Source of the DNA: Saxidomus purpurata
Taxonomy: Eukaryota > Mollusca > Bivalvia > Venerida > Veneridae
DNA: 64,000 nucleotides
Direction: 5' to 3'
NCBI GenBank assembly: GCA_022818135.1
Contig: JAFMSR010000018.1
Coordinates: forward strand, 19,582,595-19,646,594
The notes beneath the pieces are model-generated. The model saw nothing but the letters and a program-made list of their open reading frames with translations. It was not told the DNA's origin and searched no databases. Both the position numbers and the translations under genes were made by a program. Of the stretch, positions 40,229-51,883 are shown one piece after another (the stretch's first letter is position 1; every line of letters begins with the position of its first letter).

Positions 40229-43200
40229 AAATTACATAAGCAGAGTCAGCTTCAGCAACACAAAGAAAGTATTTAACGAGCATAGATGCTCCTTTGTTTT
40301 ACTGGGAATGTATTTGATATATTCTAGCATCTCTTTGTTCTCAACAATTCTGTTGCGCCTAATGTGTTGTAGCAACCATTTACTACTTTGATGCAGAAGG
40401 TATTGTGGTACATTGTACCTTCAATCATACTTTACTCATTGACACTAGATGTGTTTTTTCTAAGAATTTTTAAGTGTTTCTTATTGCTAAATAGTTGAAC
40501 ATTTATTAGGCCCAGTTAACATGCAAAACTTTTTGGGATTTTTGTCTTGGGGTCACATTGGGAATTTGGGTACACTGTGCTCTTTTTGTAAAGGTATGAA
40601 AGTCTCAAATTTCAATATCTCATTTCTGATTGGCTCAAAAATGACCAATCAGATGTAAGAGAGTTAAAGACTGGCCTGAGAAAAGGGGTTTTGCAAAATA
40701 TGACCCATCAACTTCTTTGTTGTGACAGGAAGTGTCAGATGTATGCAGAGTTGTCCCTGAAATAAGAATGTCTAGTAAACTACTGCAAGTCATATATTTT
40801 TGTTGGCCTGAATGTTATACTTTCTTGCCATTGGCTGAAATACTAATACAAAATGTACCTATAATTACATAGAACGATGACTTAGTCAGAGATGCATCAC
40901 TTATTTATAATTATTACACAACATACAAATCAGTAAAATAAAAATAGAAACATTTGTAAGGAGTAACCAAGTCCTTTGCAAGCCTGAAGACAATGTAATT
41001 CTGCATCAGCAAAGTAGCTCTAACTATTATCTTGGATAGCTTTCAAAGTCATTATCATAAAAAACTGAAGTGCATTCTCCGCCTGACTTATCTACCCTTT
41101 ATACTTCAACTATGTCATGTTTGAACACAGCTGTGAGATATGAGTTCTGTAAAAAAATTAATATTGATGTAAAATAATATCCATTATAAACATTCATGAA
41201 TATACATCTCTGAATTCCAAACCATGATACATTACTGGTATATCACTCTTTGACATGAACAGTCAGCGTGACCTTGACCTTTGAGCTAACAACCTAAATG
41301 TTATGCATGATACACCTTCCCATGATGCTCTACAATTTTTTGAAGTTTTATTGAAATCCCAGAACAGTAACAAAGTTTTAGGCAGAGACATGATCTAAAC
41401 ACTGGAGCGATTGACTAACAGACCAGTTTACGATCGCTTCATGTATATGTCAATATTTTGTGCCATAAAATTACAGCATTTATAACAAAGGCTTAGGTCT
41501 TATAAATTTTTCCTTAATACATTGCCGTAATCAATTTTTCATGACAGAGTTTATCATTTTCGTTGCATAAATCGACCTTCTGAAATGTGTTTGTGACATC
41601 GTCATTAGTTTTGTGGCCACAGAAAGCGACTCGTGTCTCAATAAAAAAAATACCGCAAGAAACGAGAAGAATTGCTTCACATGCAGAAACTATGCAAATT
41701 GTTCTATGTTCACACCACATGTTCGCATGGAGACATTACAAGAGAAGATTATATCTTGTTTTATGGATGAAACATATGCTTTGCCATCCCCCTGTTGCAA
41801 TGTGAATAATCTCGTTTTGATGTGTCCTTTTGCAGAAAATGAGTTTTATATATGGTAATTAGAAGCTCATTTTCTATTTGATGGAATTCTTGGAAAATAT
41901 ATTTGGCAATTTTCTTTGTGTCGCTCAGTACAAGAACTCCGACCTAACTAACGAAGTTTGGTTAATCAACTTCAGTTAGGCTAGACCTTCCTCACATTGA
42001 CCCTGTCTGTTAATTAGGTGCATATATTTATACATCTTAAAGTCCAATTAGCACCTTGAAAACTCATACATGGAATAAGAAATTAATAGATGGAATAATG
42101 ATAGAAATGTGTTCTATATTTAGCGTAAAACAATGTGAATGTATACATCTTTTTCATATTTATTGCTCTTCTTCATGAAAAAGTGTTCTTATTTTTTTGC
42201 AACATCATTGAAAAAATACCATCTTTTATTTTTAATATGTACATAAGAATAAAAAAGATATGGTTTTCTAGCAGATAACAGTCAATTTGAGCAGTCAGAT
42301 CTCTTTCCTCATAATGTAAGAGCTCAAAGTAATTTTTCATCCAAAGTGCTAGTGGGTCTTTAAACCGTGATCTTGATTAATTAATTAATAAACTTGTCCA
42401 GCTTTCAATTGGGACAGTACAATTAATTGTTGATAGGCGTGCTTACGTCATGCCGTCAGATCATAATCTGCACTGTTCACAAAGGAAAAAACACTTGTTG
42501 CCAGCAGAGTATTAATTAATGTAATAACTGTTCCAAAATGTTCTCCGATTGAAAGGAAAAAGGATTCAAGTTGTTTATTTGTTATTTATCAAATCCATGT
42601 AACCGGATGAGTATCAATTATTTCTTTACTTTTTTAATTGCCAGGGAATGTTGCCATGATGAACAGACTCTGTTAATAATTTATTCGATAGACAAGCAAA
42701 AAATGTTGGTGTGGGATTGCAGCCAGCCGTATCAAATATTGCTGTTATGTCATATTAAATTTGCTTTCAGATCTGCTAATATAAGTGTTATAGCCCAAGC
42801 ACTATAGTGAAGTCCAGAACAGAAATTTAATATACTGCCGAAATTAAGTTTAACAGCCAAAACAGGCCCACGTCCAAGATCCCAAAACTGTTTCAAAAGT
42901 AATCTAAAGTATGGGACAAACTAAACTAGCCAAATTAAAAAATGATGATTAGAAATAGGTGAACCAACCTCGGTAGGCCTTGAGTCTATGCCAACGTTAG
43001 ATTATATTAACAAGTAGAACACTTTAAATACCGTAATCACGTTACTTCTTAAGACAATACATTTTTAGTACATACAAATTAGTTTTTGTACACAGAGACG
43101 ATCTTTGACCAGAGCCTTTGAAATTTTTTGTTCACAGAATGTTTAAATGGTACTAAAAATGATTTTAACCAAATATAGATTTTAATGGTCTGACGCAGAT

Positions 43201-43980
43201 TTAGGTAATCAAATATTGATGTACGTAACAAAGACAAAAGAAACAATTTTGTAATAAATGGTTTTCTGAAACAAAGCTGTTTATGTTAATGCTAATTGAC
43301 AGCACTTCTGAATAGAATACCCTGAGCAAAAATATAAATTTTGTGTCTGTTTTAAATCAGTACTATTTACGACTTGCATAAAGTGCAGAGGTGATAAAAG
43401 TATGCATTTTTAGGCTCAAGGACAATCTCACATACTTTGGAAAACTTGACAGATTACTATTTTTAACATTTCACTCCCAAATTACATTCAGAGCTACTGT
43501 TCGCTTTGCTTACAGATAAGTATCAAGTCCCAGAACTATTGATCTTTTTCTGATAAAACTTGTCTCCAATGATGAACTTAACTTTAGTAACGTCACTGCA
43601 TATCGGTAGAAAAAAGGTGATTCAAATATATATGAACAGTTTCGCAGTTGAGTCCAGCTGTACTGAAATAAACGTTAAGTGTTTGAAACCAGTATGGATT
43701 CTGATTAGCCTGCATGTCCATACAACGGTCTAATCTAGATCCATTCTATTCCCTAACACATCGCCGACAACATCAATGACTATATAACACTTACAATAAT
43801 AATTATGTTCCACACAGATAATACTTTGTTCTCGTCATTTGACAATGGCTACAAACATTAAGACATCTTTTTTGTGCAGTAAGGCTTTAATTTTCAATAT
43901 CCTTTTTCTAATGAGAAGTTACGTTAACGTTACAACAAGTAAGGGAATGTTTCTCATTTACTTCCTTTTATCTTTTCCAG

Positions 43981-44109
43981 ATACGTGTTTCTTGCTATAT
44001 ACACGCTTGAAATGTTCATCAAACTTTTTGCACGTGGATTCATTATCAACTCGTTCACGTACCTTCGAGATGCCTGGAACTGGCTGGACTTTCTAGTTAT
44101 CTGCTCAGC
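43981..44109 (+). CDS. NaCP60E-like: Sodium channel exon 3: domain I, S2 and start of S3
   Basis: Acceptor CTTTTCCAG|A. The first base completes Glu196 from exon 2, giving [21 protein letters not shown]. Residues 196-238, plus two bases of codon 239. S2 spans about 197-213 and contains the conserved acidic residue Glu206 of the gating-charge transfer site, with Lys210 one helical turn later. [20 protein letters not shown] is the typical S2-S3 loop. Asp232 in [11 protein letters not shown] is the conserved S3 acid. Donor GC|GTAAGT at 44110. The overlapping 85-codon open frame (43839-44096) is in another frame and is not real. Confidence 0.93.
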
Positions 44110-44178
44110 GTAAGTTTTGTATATATATATTTGTGTAGTAACTCAAAAAAATATGACAGCATGGTTTGGTGCCTTATA

Positions 44179-44321
44179 CAGTCAAACCTGTGATTAAGAA
44201 AACCTATTAAGACAGCATGAAAAACAGTGAACTATATTCATCTGCAGTAAAAAATATCTGTGAAAAAAAGACACCAGTTAGCACTGAATATGTTAGTTTC
44301 TTCTAGCCACAGGTTTGACTG
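44179..44321. mobile_element. MITE with inverted ends CAGTCAAACCTGTG
   Basis: Begins CAGTCAAACCTGTG and ends CACAGGTTTGACTG, a perfect 14-bp terminal inverted repeat; the next bases are AT-rich and partly palindromic. TTATA flanks both sides (44174-44178 and 44322-44326), so the duplication is either TTATA or a TA inside it. Confidence 0.8.
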
Positions 44322-45002
44322 TTATAAATTACAAAGCTGTCCGAGGCGGCAAGAGCACTTACCTGTGATGTGCAGTCTGTATTTATGATCTAATATAACA
44401 TGTATTTTGTTGCAATTTTGGAAACAAACTATTAACATGTCAGTAATGGAATATTGTAAGGTTTAAAACAGCTTCATATCCTCAGTGATGTCTTAAAAGC
44501 ATCTTATTAGATACACTACATGTATATAAATATATAACTTCTCCATGTTTAATGTTTCTTTAACTGAAAAAATCGAACTGACGATGTGTCAAAAAGAAAA
44601 GAGAGTATACAAAAAAAAAGATAATTCAAGTTCATTGTACAGAATGTATGTATCTTTCCTTCTGAAGCAAATATACGATTTTGCTTATCAAAGCAGACTA
44701 TTCTATAACACCAGAAAAAGTAATTACAATGAATAAGCAGGGTTTTATGCATTTTTAAGTACCAGCAAAAAGTCACTTCGCTTTGCAGCAGCTGATGCTG
44801 ATTGAAATGTTGCTATGTGCTTTTGGGAAACTTGATATAAAATGCGTGTTCTATCATTAATATATTATCACTAAAATACAATTGTTAATGAACACCATAC
44901 AAAAAGCTCAAATAACAATTATTAAAATGACGGGTCTATTATGCATTGACTGTATTTTCTGTAGAGTCTATAATACAAGATACCATATATCTGCAGACCC
45001 AC

Positions 45003-45168
45003 GGAATATGAAAATGTCAATATTTTGACATATTTTGTTGACCCAGACCATGGAATATGAAAATGTCAGGCCTTTAGAACAGTAATGCTAATTTTCTGTT
45101 GACTGATGAAATATGGAAATGTACAGTAAAGCCAGTTTTATGTTTACCAATGGAATATGAAAATGTCA
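45003..45168 (+). repeat. Degenerate short tandem repeat, about 50-bp period
   Basis: GGAATATGAAAATGTCA occurs at 45003, 45052 and 45152, with a mutated version near 45107. Confidence 0.7.
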
Positions 45169-46148
45169 GGTCTGTTATACAGTGATGCCAAGATGACTTT
45201 AAGATCAGCACAAATCTAAGGGGCACGTTTTGGTACAGCATGCTGTTGCAAGAAAAACATATCTCAATAAAAATAGAAGAAATGAGTTAATATGGAAATT
45301 TGATTATTAAATATAATAGTGCTAAAAATAGGAGAAGAGAAAAACTAAAGTTCAGACGTCAAGATAAACAGAAAGAAATCTTTAGTCATTCAATCAAAGC
45401 AGTGAATTCTGTCTGTAAGTTTTTATATAGCTTCAAGTTTGTAATCATCAATGATGTAGGCTTAATAATAGTCCATGAATTTACCTGACAGACATTTCTA
45501 ACTTATGACAAGAAATATTTACAAGTATGCTGTAAAGCAGAGAAAAACATAACAAGTATTTGTTTCATGCAGTGTATTAGCTCCAATGCCAATAAAATGC
45601 ATCTATATAAAGAAACTTCAAAATTGTTATGTTTGATATACAAAAGAAACGTTATTTTGACGCCAAAAAACTGTTGTTGTTGTGTGTAAGTTATTTACCT
45701 GTACATGACACTCATTTATCTTCCCTATGGTTTTTCATTATTCCATTTCTTCAGACCAGTATTGGTAGTAATATTGGGAAAATATTTTTCTTTAAAAACA
45801 GAATTCACTGCTTTGAGTGAATGAATAAAGATTTTCATATTTGGTACTATCATCTATTTATCTATTCATATGCAAAATGACCAGCAAGAAAGGTTTCTTT
45901 CATTACATAACCATCTAGACCATTACTTTCATCAAGGTATATGGAGATTCATGCATGTGATAAACCCATAATTGTGATGCAGAGATCCAGTTGCTTTCGG
46001 CCCTTATTTTCAGTACTCATTCCAAATTGAGAAAAGGAATGTAATCATCATTATAAATACCCATATACGGAGATAAGAAAATATCCAAGGTTTCTATAGA
46101 AATAATTGTGGTTATATTTCTGTCACAGTCTTCCTTTCTTTTTTCCAG

Positions 46149-46261
46149 ATATTTTACAATAATTCTAGAAAGGACGAGTGGTGGTGGTGGTCTAGGTAAT
46201 CTACAGGGTATACGAACGTTTCGTGTATTCAGGGTTCTTCGGACCATTTCCATTGTTCCAG
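46149..46261 (+). CDS. NaCP60E-like: Sodium channel exon 4: domain I, end of S3 and S4 voltage sensor
   Basis: Acceptor TTTTCCAG|A; the first base completes Ala239, giving ICSA-YFTIILERTSGGGGLGN. Residues 240-276, plus one base of Gly277. The S3-S4 linker is short with a four-glycine run (250-253). S4 reads IRTFRVFRVLRTISIVPG with arginines at 261, 264, 267 and 270, one every third residue. In most Nav1 domain I sensors the fourth charge is lysine (RALKT); here it is arginine, and RVLR replaces the usual RALK. Donor CCAG|GTAAGA at 46262. The 78-codon minus-strand open frame over this exon is a shadow. Confidence 0.93.
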
Positions 46262-47966
46262 GTAAGAATTGGGAGGTTTTATTTGTGTGTCAGAGTTGCT
46301 TTTTACAGCAGGCTTTGGTTTTTCTGTCACCAAAATAGACACAGATATTGAATATTGAGTGTTGGAATATTAAGCCTTCTTGTAGGGAGGCTTTGGCTAA
46401 ACAAAATACTCTATTCTATCACTATGGAATAGCTGGTTGGGCACCATCCCATGTGAAATATGAATGCAAGAATGCATTGTTATGCAATCACTTCCCAATA
46501 TGGAAACAAACTTATACAGATATCAAAATTGTATCAAAATAAAATGATTGATTAGAATGATTGATTTAAAGAATTAATTTTCCTTTGAAGTAGAATTTAA
46601 ATGGCCGCTGTCATAACTGTTAAATAATTCATGACATGAAATTTATGAGAGTAAATTATAAGTCAGAAGTTCACACAGGGTGAAAGGAAACTTAAATATT
46701 TCCTTTGACTAAGTAATGCAAATTTGTGTATAGATCTCTTATATGTTAAATTATCATCATTTATTATATACACACCTTTAAATATCTGACTATGATTAAA
46801 TACCCGTCAGTTCTCTGTATGTACTTACTGAAAATTAGAAATTCCACTTTAAAAGCAATAAAATAGATATACCATCAATAGATATACTGTCAATTTGCCA
46901 TCACTGAAGTGCTAAGGAACTGTGATATAATTTCAAGTAAATCACATTTGTCTTCTTGTCTGGAACAATTCTATGGTCATTTTTCCATTCGTATGTTGAG
47001 GTATTGCATTTAATTGATATTGAAAATAGAAGGATATATGCCGGGACTTAGGTTTTACTCCGAGTGAACCCGTCTTGTTGAATAAGTGCATTTCAAGTTA
47101 ACATTTGATTTGTCTGTTTAGATATATTTAAAATATGAACATTCTTATATTTAGAATTATGAGTTTTATTTGTTAGGTAAAAACCCAGTGTTTCTATTAT
47201 TGCTCATGATGACTGAAGTATATCTCCTCAATGTACTCTTACCAATGACACAAGCAGACAAGCATTTTTTTTCCTCATCTTGTTTTACCACCAAGTGATT
47301 GTTACATGTTCACCGTAGGTAATTAATTAGTACACATTTTCAGGATATCACAGATGGAAAAGATGCTAGGATAGCAATAATCTCTCTGGGTGTAGAGTTA
47401 GGAAACTTTCCTGAGAAACCAGTCTCAGCTTACTAATACTTTTTCAGGTTTCAAGACACAGTCTATGATATTGGTTAAAGGCCAGTGATCATTGGGCATG
47501 TTTACTATTACTTGCAGCACTGTATCTACTAAGAAATATGTCTTACTAGTGAAATTGATGATGAAAATCCTAATGTTGATTATTAAATTGAAATTCAATG
47601 ATACAGCGAGAAATGAGAAAATATTTTTGACAACATTTTTTCAACAGGAATCAACATGAATATGAAGACATGTAAATAGAACACAGCAAATTCAGAGTGA
47701 TCAATGTGCTTTAAATTTTACTTTTTAACTGTCACTACTAGCCAATCAGACGGCAGAGACTTATAGACTGGTTCCAGGAAAAGTTTTACAAACTGGTGTG
47801 TAGTGTTTGTTTTTGCCATGTTTCAAAACACAGTCTATTATCTCTGGAATCTGATTGGTTAAATTACAATCTGGCCTCACAACTAGCCAATCAGATGCCA
47901 GACAATTATAGACTGGTTCCAGGGAAAAGTTTTACAAACTTTATGCTATGTTTCTTTTTTTTCCAG
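46262..47966. other. Intron 4 (1.7 kb)
   Basis: GTAAGA to TTTTTTTCCAG. The last 230 bp hold a two-copy repeat, described separately. Otherwise nothing recognised. Confidence 0.75.
47739..47940 (+). repeat. Two-copy CCAATCAG repeat next to the exon 5 acceptor
   Basis: CTAGCCAATCAGA.G.CAGA, then TTATAGACTGGTTCCAGG(G)AAAAGTTTTACAAACT, occurs at 47739 and again at 47883 (144 bp apart). Between them CTGATTGGTTAAAT is the inverted form of the CCAATCAG motif. A diverged relative is at about 40617-40700 in intron 2 (CTGATTGGCT...CCAATCAGATG...AGACTGG), so this is a dispersed family. Confidence 0.75.
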
Positions 47967-48182
47967 GTCTCAAAACAATTGTGAATGCACTACTGAGAGC
48001 TTTCAGAATGTTGTTAGAGGTCATGATGCTAATTTTGTTCTGTCTGATGGTGTTTGCGCTGTTCTCCCTGCAAATCTACATGGGAACATTGCGGCAGAAA
48101 TGTGTAATTGAAGCACCGGCATACACGGCTACACCTGCCTACAGCTATGCTCAGTATTACAACGATCATATAAAAAATTCAT
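47967..48182 (+). CDS. NaCP60E-like: Sodium channel exon 5: domain I, S4-S5 linker, S5 and extracellular turret
   Basis: Acceptor TTTTTTTTCCAG|GT; G+GT completes Gly277 to give IVPG-LKTIVNALLRAFRMLLE. Residues 278-348, plus one base of Ser349. LKTIV is the conserved Nav S4-S5 linker. S5 runs about 294-315 (EVMMLILFCLMVFALFSLQI), followed by YMGTLRQKC, the Nav start of the pore turret with its conserved cysteine (Cys322). The Tyr/Ala/Pro-rich tail is extracellular. Asn where Nav1 channels have Gly (IVNAL against IVGA) is one of the reasons for the Nav2 call. Donor TCAT|GTAAGT at 48183. Confidence 0.93.
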
Positions 48183-48444
48183 GTAAGTATCTACTATCTT
48201 CAGAGACGAGCATACACAATGTTGCATTAGCAATTTAAGTAATAATTTGTATTTTCCCATTGTATTGACAAGACGTTTAAGATGTCAGCATCCTGCCTAG
48301 CACGTAATGTCATTTCAGCATTTAAAACATCCAAACAAACTCATTCTTGAAATGAAATTTTTAACCTGGGCCAGTTTATACAATGACATACCATTTTAAC
48401 CATTCCATCTTTCCAATCCTCATATAAGTCAGTCCGGACCCGCA

Positions 48445-48660
48445 GTGAAGGTCATCGACCTGGAATTACTAAACCTCTGTCTGGTGGAGGTTTTGGGTTG
48501 GAACCCTGCCATAGACCTGACTCTTGGTGTGAGAAAGTTGGCAGTTTCTTACAGAGGGTAGGCGTCTAGTGTGGTCATTCCAAAGAATGATGGTTAAATA
48601 ATAAACTCCCCACCTGTGAGTAATGCAAATACTGTTGAAACAGGGGTTAATTCCAAAGGA
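48445..48660 (+). repeat. Dispersed repeat, copy C (SINE-like)
   Basis: Best preserved of three copies. A tRNA-like head with B-box-like GGGTTGGAACCCTG (near 48493) is followed by GTGAGAAAGTTGGCAGTTTC at 48529, CATTCCAAAGAATGATGGTT, AACTCCCCACCTGTGAGTAA and AACAGGGGTTAATTCC. Head plus conserved body is the layout of a SINE. Confidence 0.75.
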
Positions 48661-50118
48661 AAGATATTTATTTCCATATGACAGGAGCCTATTATATAAT
48701 TAATAATTCCTCCAACCCTAGATATCCCATTACCCTTGTTTTTCTCTATAACTTAGAATCCTCAAAACATGTTACCGACATACACAAAATCATTAAAACT
48801 TCACCAAATCTTTAGTTCTTTTGACAAACAAAAAAAGAATTTGAATTACTATTTCTACAGAAGATATAGTAACACATAAAAGTTTTTTCCTCAGGCTATA
48901 TTTGGCATGATCAAAAATATAGCTTCTAAAAAAATCGTCACTTTTACAGCTCTTTCGTGCCTCTTTTTAAAAAGTTCTTACTCGAAAACTACCTGTACTT
49001 TATGTTTTTACATTTAGTACATCATAAAACAAAGTTTGAGATTATTTCCTTACTCTTATATATCAAATAACACATTATTGAAATTAACACTTAAAGTTAA
49101 TGTCTTTTCCTATTGAAAACAAACATAACTCGATTAGGAATCTCTGTTAATATTTGGTTCAGATGTTATCAGAAAATATATCTGCCCAATATGCATATAT
49201 ATTGGTTGAAAAACGTATCATTGATTACTGGGACTTTGAAAGTAAATGTCTTTTCACTTGTTCGAATTAATTAAATCGATATGCCCATGTCCTTGAAAAG
49301 ACAATTAATATGAAAATGAGAAGGTATGTTTTGAAATAGATCTTAACAAAATGTCAATAAACGCAAAATGAATAAATCAGTTCCTAAATAAGATTTTCAC
49401 CTGCTGGGGTGAAGCTGGGGGTGTCAAAGGAGGGTCTTTACTGAAATTTCATGCTGGTCTTCATCATCACTTATTTTAATTAAAATTTTTACGTAGACTT
49501 GTCCGCCTTTCAATTTGGATGACACCTTTAAGTGTACAAAGGGTTGTTTTCATAAATATTCAATCAAAATCGATCATTCTAAAAAACTCTGAAATCTTTT
49601 GATGTTTTAATGTTCAAGTATCATAACGTGTCAAAATTTCTCATACATTTTCTCTGAACCAAGGTGAAAGTGCTTATTTAATATAGATTGTAAATATCTA
49701 TTCAAGTCGATAGTGAGATGTCGGCTTTTTGGACTTTAGGTGGGGTTAAGGTGGCAAATTAGTCTGTATGTTGAAATGGTTACAATGCATTGTATCTGGC
49801 ATTTAATCATTTACCCTTCATCACTTTACATTACTGTACATCAGTAAGTGGTCATTCCTTGTCAGACCTCATAACATGAACTGGACAGAATACTTGATGT
49901 AATGTGTTGGTTGGTCTGGTGCTAATCATAGATTTGTAAGTAACAAATTACAGATGCTACTGTTGCAGGAATCTGACAGGTATATTTGCAGCGGCTGTAG
50001 TCTTGCAGTTTCTATTCATAATCATAGTGGAACAAATGTGCCACACTGTCACAAAATGTGTACCCAATGCTTATGGTTTATTAAACTGTATGTGAAATTT
50101 TTACATTTATAATCACTG

Positions 50119-50121
<3 letters not shown>

Positions 50122-50159
<38 letters not shown>
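50122..50159. repeat. GA dinucleotide microsatellite
   Basis: Uninterrupted (GA)n of about 19 units. Confidence 0.95.
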
Positions 50160-50163
<4 letters not shown>

Positions 50164-50463
50164 AAAGAAAAGATGTCATTGTAGAAAAGATCTCATTGTA
50201 GTAAAGATCTCATTGTAGAAAAGCGCTAGGATTACAAACACCTGAATGTTACTCAGATTGTCAGTGATGGATAAACAAACCATACAGCAGCAAACCATAT
50301 GCATGCTTGTGTTGAGCCGTACTGTTGGCAATGGCCTAGTTTCCTAGACATTTGACAACATTCCCTTACCCCACTAAAATACTATAGTGGACTTTTAGAC
50401 AGTACTGTTATTTCTTCAAAGGAGAAACCACTGAAACTTTACTGATTGAATAGCTAACTGTGC

Positions 50464-50545
50464 AGATCATGATCAGACTACATAGATATGCAGGCTGATC
50501 ATGATCTGCACTGGTTGCAGAGGCAGAACCACTGGTTTGAGTAGG
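50464..50545 (+). repeat. TGATCATGATC dispersed repeat
   Basis: CAGATCATGATCAGACTACA and GCTGATCATGATCTGCACTG, then GTTGCAGAGGCAGAACCA. An inverted relative lies at about 32895-32950 (CTGCCTTTGCAACCAGTG, then TTGATCATGATCAAACTGCA), and weaker ones near 51435-51475 and 52920-52945. Function unknown. Confidence 0.6.
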
Positions 50546-50781
50546 GTAAAGGTTGATAAAATGTTACTTAAATAGCATAATACAAAGCTCTTATGTTAAG
50601 AAATCTTTCTGTTTCAAGTCGCTTTTCTTGATGTCAACTCCCGTCCCATTGATAAAAGTTTTAAGCATATATTATAGGTAGGGACACTCGAGGTTTCTAG
50701 GTCTTGAAACGACAAATAAGGCAAAAGGTGACCTTCAAGTGAGACATTTTGTTATAAAACATGATTTTTTTTATTTTCCAG

Positions 50782-50984
50782 CAAATTGGTACGAGTCGGA
50801 TGGTGATTATGTCTTATGTGGCAATGTTAGCGGGTCACAGAAATGTCCAGATGGATATGTTTGTCTGAAAGACATCGGAGAGAACCCAAACTGGGGATAC
50901 ACCAACTTTGACCATTTTGGCTGGGCCATGCTTACATCGTTTCAGTTAATGACCTTGGACTTCTGGGAAGACACCTACAACAAG
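50782..50984 (+). CDS. NaCP60E-like: Sodium channel exon 6: domain I turret and pore loop
   Basis: Acceptor TTATTTTCCAG|CA; T+CA completes Ser349. Residues 350-416. The extracellular part has four cysteines (361, 370, 376 and, from exon 5, 322) that match the disulfide-bonded turret of Nav domain I, and an N-glycosylation sequon NVS at 363-365. CPDGYVCLKDIGENPNWGYT, then NFDHFGWAMLTSFQLMTLDF, is the Nav pore helix and filter; Asp408 occupies the domain I selectivity position. Nav1 channels usually have Gln before this Asp (TQDFW/TQDYW); Leu here (TLDFW) fits Nav2/NaCP60E-type pores. It would also alter the outer-mouth ring where guanidinium toxins bind (inference). Donor AAG|GTACTT at 50985; phase 0. 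Confidence 0.93.
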
Positions 50985-51748
50985 GTACTTGTGATTTAGG
51001 ACGAAGAAATTTATATTTACATCATTTATTAAAAAAAATTCAGGCCTGTTAAAGTGTAAGATACAAAGCTTATTTTAGACTTCTCTTGGCTACTCGACTA
51101 TGATAGACGTGACCTTTTAAAGTTCATGAACACAAAATAAATGCGTAATTGTAATTAAAAATTAAATCAGTCAACTGGAAGATCTTTTGACTGCCACCAT
51201 ATTAAATTACAAACTTTCAACTTAAAGATACTAATGTTAATTGTTTTATAGAAATTCCAACTGTTTAGAAAATAATATAGGAAAATAGAGGAGCAATTTA
51301 AAACTGTTATTGATTTAATCCCAACTGGTTTAGGCCTCAGCTCCCTTTATCAGAGGTACAATGTTTACTGTGAATGTTGTTGATGTCTACATGTAACTAT
51401 CTCTAGAGGAAATAGTTGAGACAGTGGTTGAGCTGATCATAGTCTACACTGCATGGTCTGCCGCCTCCAGTGTAGTAATAGTTAGCAAATAGTATTTCTT
51501 GTTGAGCCACCTTGGCGCAGTGGTACCGTAGTAGGGCAAATGGTTTTCCCTAGGACTGTATCTGTGGTTTGGTCCACACCAGTGCCATGTAATGATAGTT
51601 GTTTTGATAAAACATAGTAATTCCTAATTGCCTGTCTCTCTTTGAGGTTGATTCTAACTCGAGTGAGTCTTGAGAGGGGTTAATATAAGTTGTAAGAAAT
51701 CTGCAGTTGAGAGTTGATAAATTTGAGTATATCTTGAAATATTTCTAG
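50985..51748. other. Intron 6 (0.76 kb)
   Basis: GTACTT to AATATTTCTAG. Contains a SINE-like segment at 51505-51600. Confidence 0.8.
51505..51600 (+). mobile_element. tRNA-derived SINE remnant
   Basis: CTTGGCGCAGTGGTACCGTA is an A-box-like tRNA 5' half; CTGTGGTTTGGTCCACACC, about 45 bases later, is a decayed B-box arm. No intact tRNA fold. Confidence 0.5.
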
Positions 51749-51883
51749 GTTCTACAGACGTCAGGACCCTGGAATGTGATATTCTTCATATTTGTCGTGT
51801 TTTTTGGTGCTTTCTATTTGGTCAATCTCATGTTGGCCGTCGTCGCCATGTCTTACGAACAGGAATCAGAAGCTGCTGGCAAG
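51749..51883 (+). CDS. NaCP60E-like: Sodium channel exon 7: domain I S6
   Basis: Acceptor ATATTTCTAG|GTT, phase 0, continuing DTYNK-VLQTSGPWNVIFFIFV. Residues 417-461. S6 spans about 425-450 (VIFFIFVVFFGAFYLVNLML), with the conserved gating-hinge region and the Asn442 of NLMLAVVAMSYEQE that almost all Nav and Cav domain I S6 segments carry. NLMLAVVA, rather than the NLILA(I/V)VA of most Nav1 proteins, again fits Nav2. The last residues (SEAAGK) start the I-II linker. Donor AAG|GTAGGT at 51884; phase 0, as are the next linker exons. Confidence 0.93.

Larger units (their letters stand above)
36169..43980. other. Intron 2 (7.8 kb)
   Basis: GTAAGT to TCTTTTCCAG. Holds the array element at 36594-37657, a solo element end near 39107, an AGGTCA-rich segment, a 31-bp tandem duplication and a CCAATCAG-type repeat at about 40617-40700. 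No nested gene is evident; open frames near 41514-41858 on both strands are mutual shadows. Confidence 0.7.
44110..46148. other. Intron 3 (2.0 kb)
   Basis: GTAAGT to TTTTTTCCAG. Contains a palindromic MITE (44179-44321) and degenerate GGAATATGAAAATGTCA repeats (45003-45168). Several short open frames show no coding signature. Confidence 0.75.
48183..50781. other. Intron 5 (2.6 kb)
   Basis: GTAAGT to TTTTATTTTCCAG. Contains repeat copy C, a GA microsatellite and a TGATCATGATC-type repeat. No other gene seen. Confidence 0.75.

Noticed and set aside
46017..46253. 78-codon minus-strand open frame over exon 4
   Set aside because: Shadow of the S3-S4 coding exon on the other strand.
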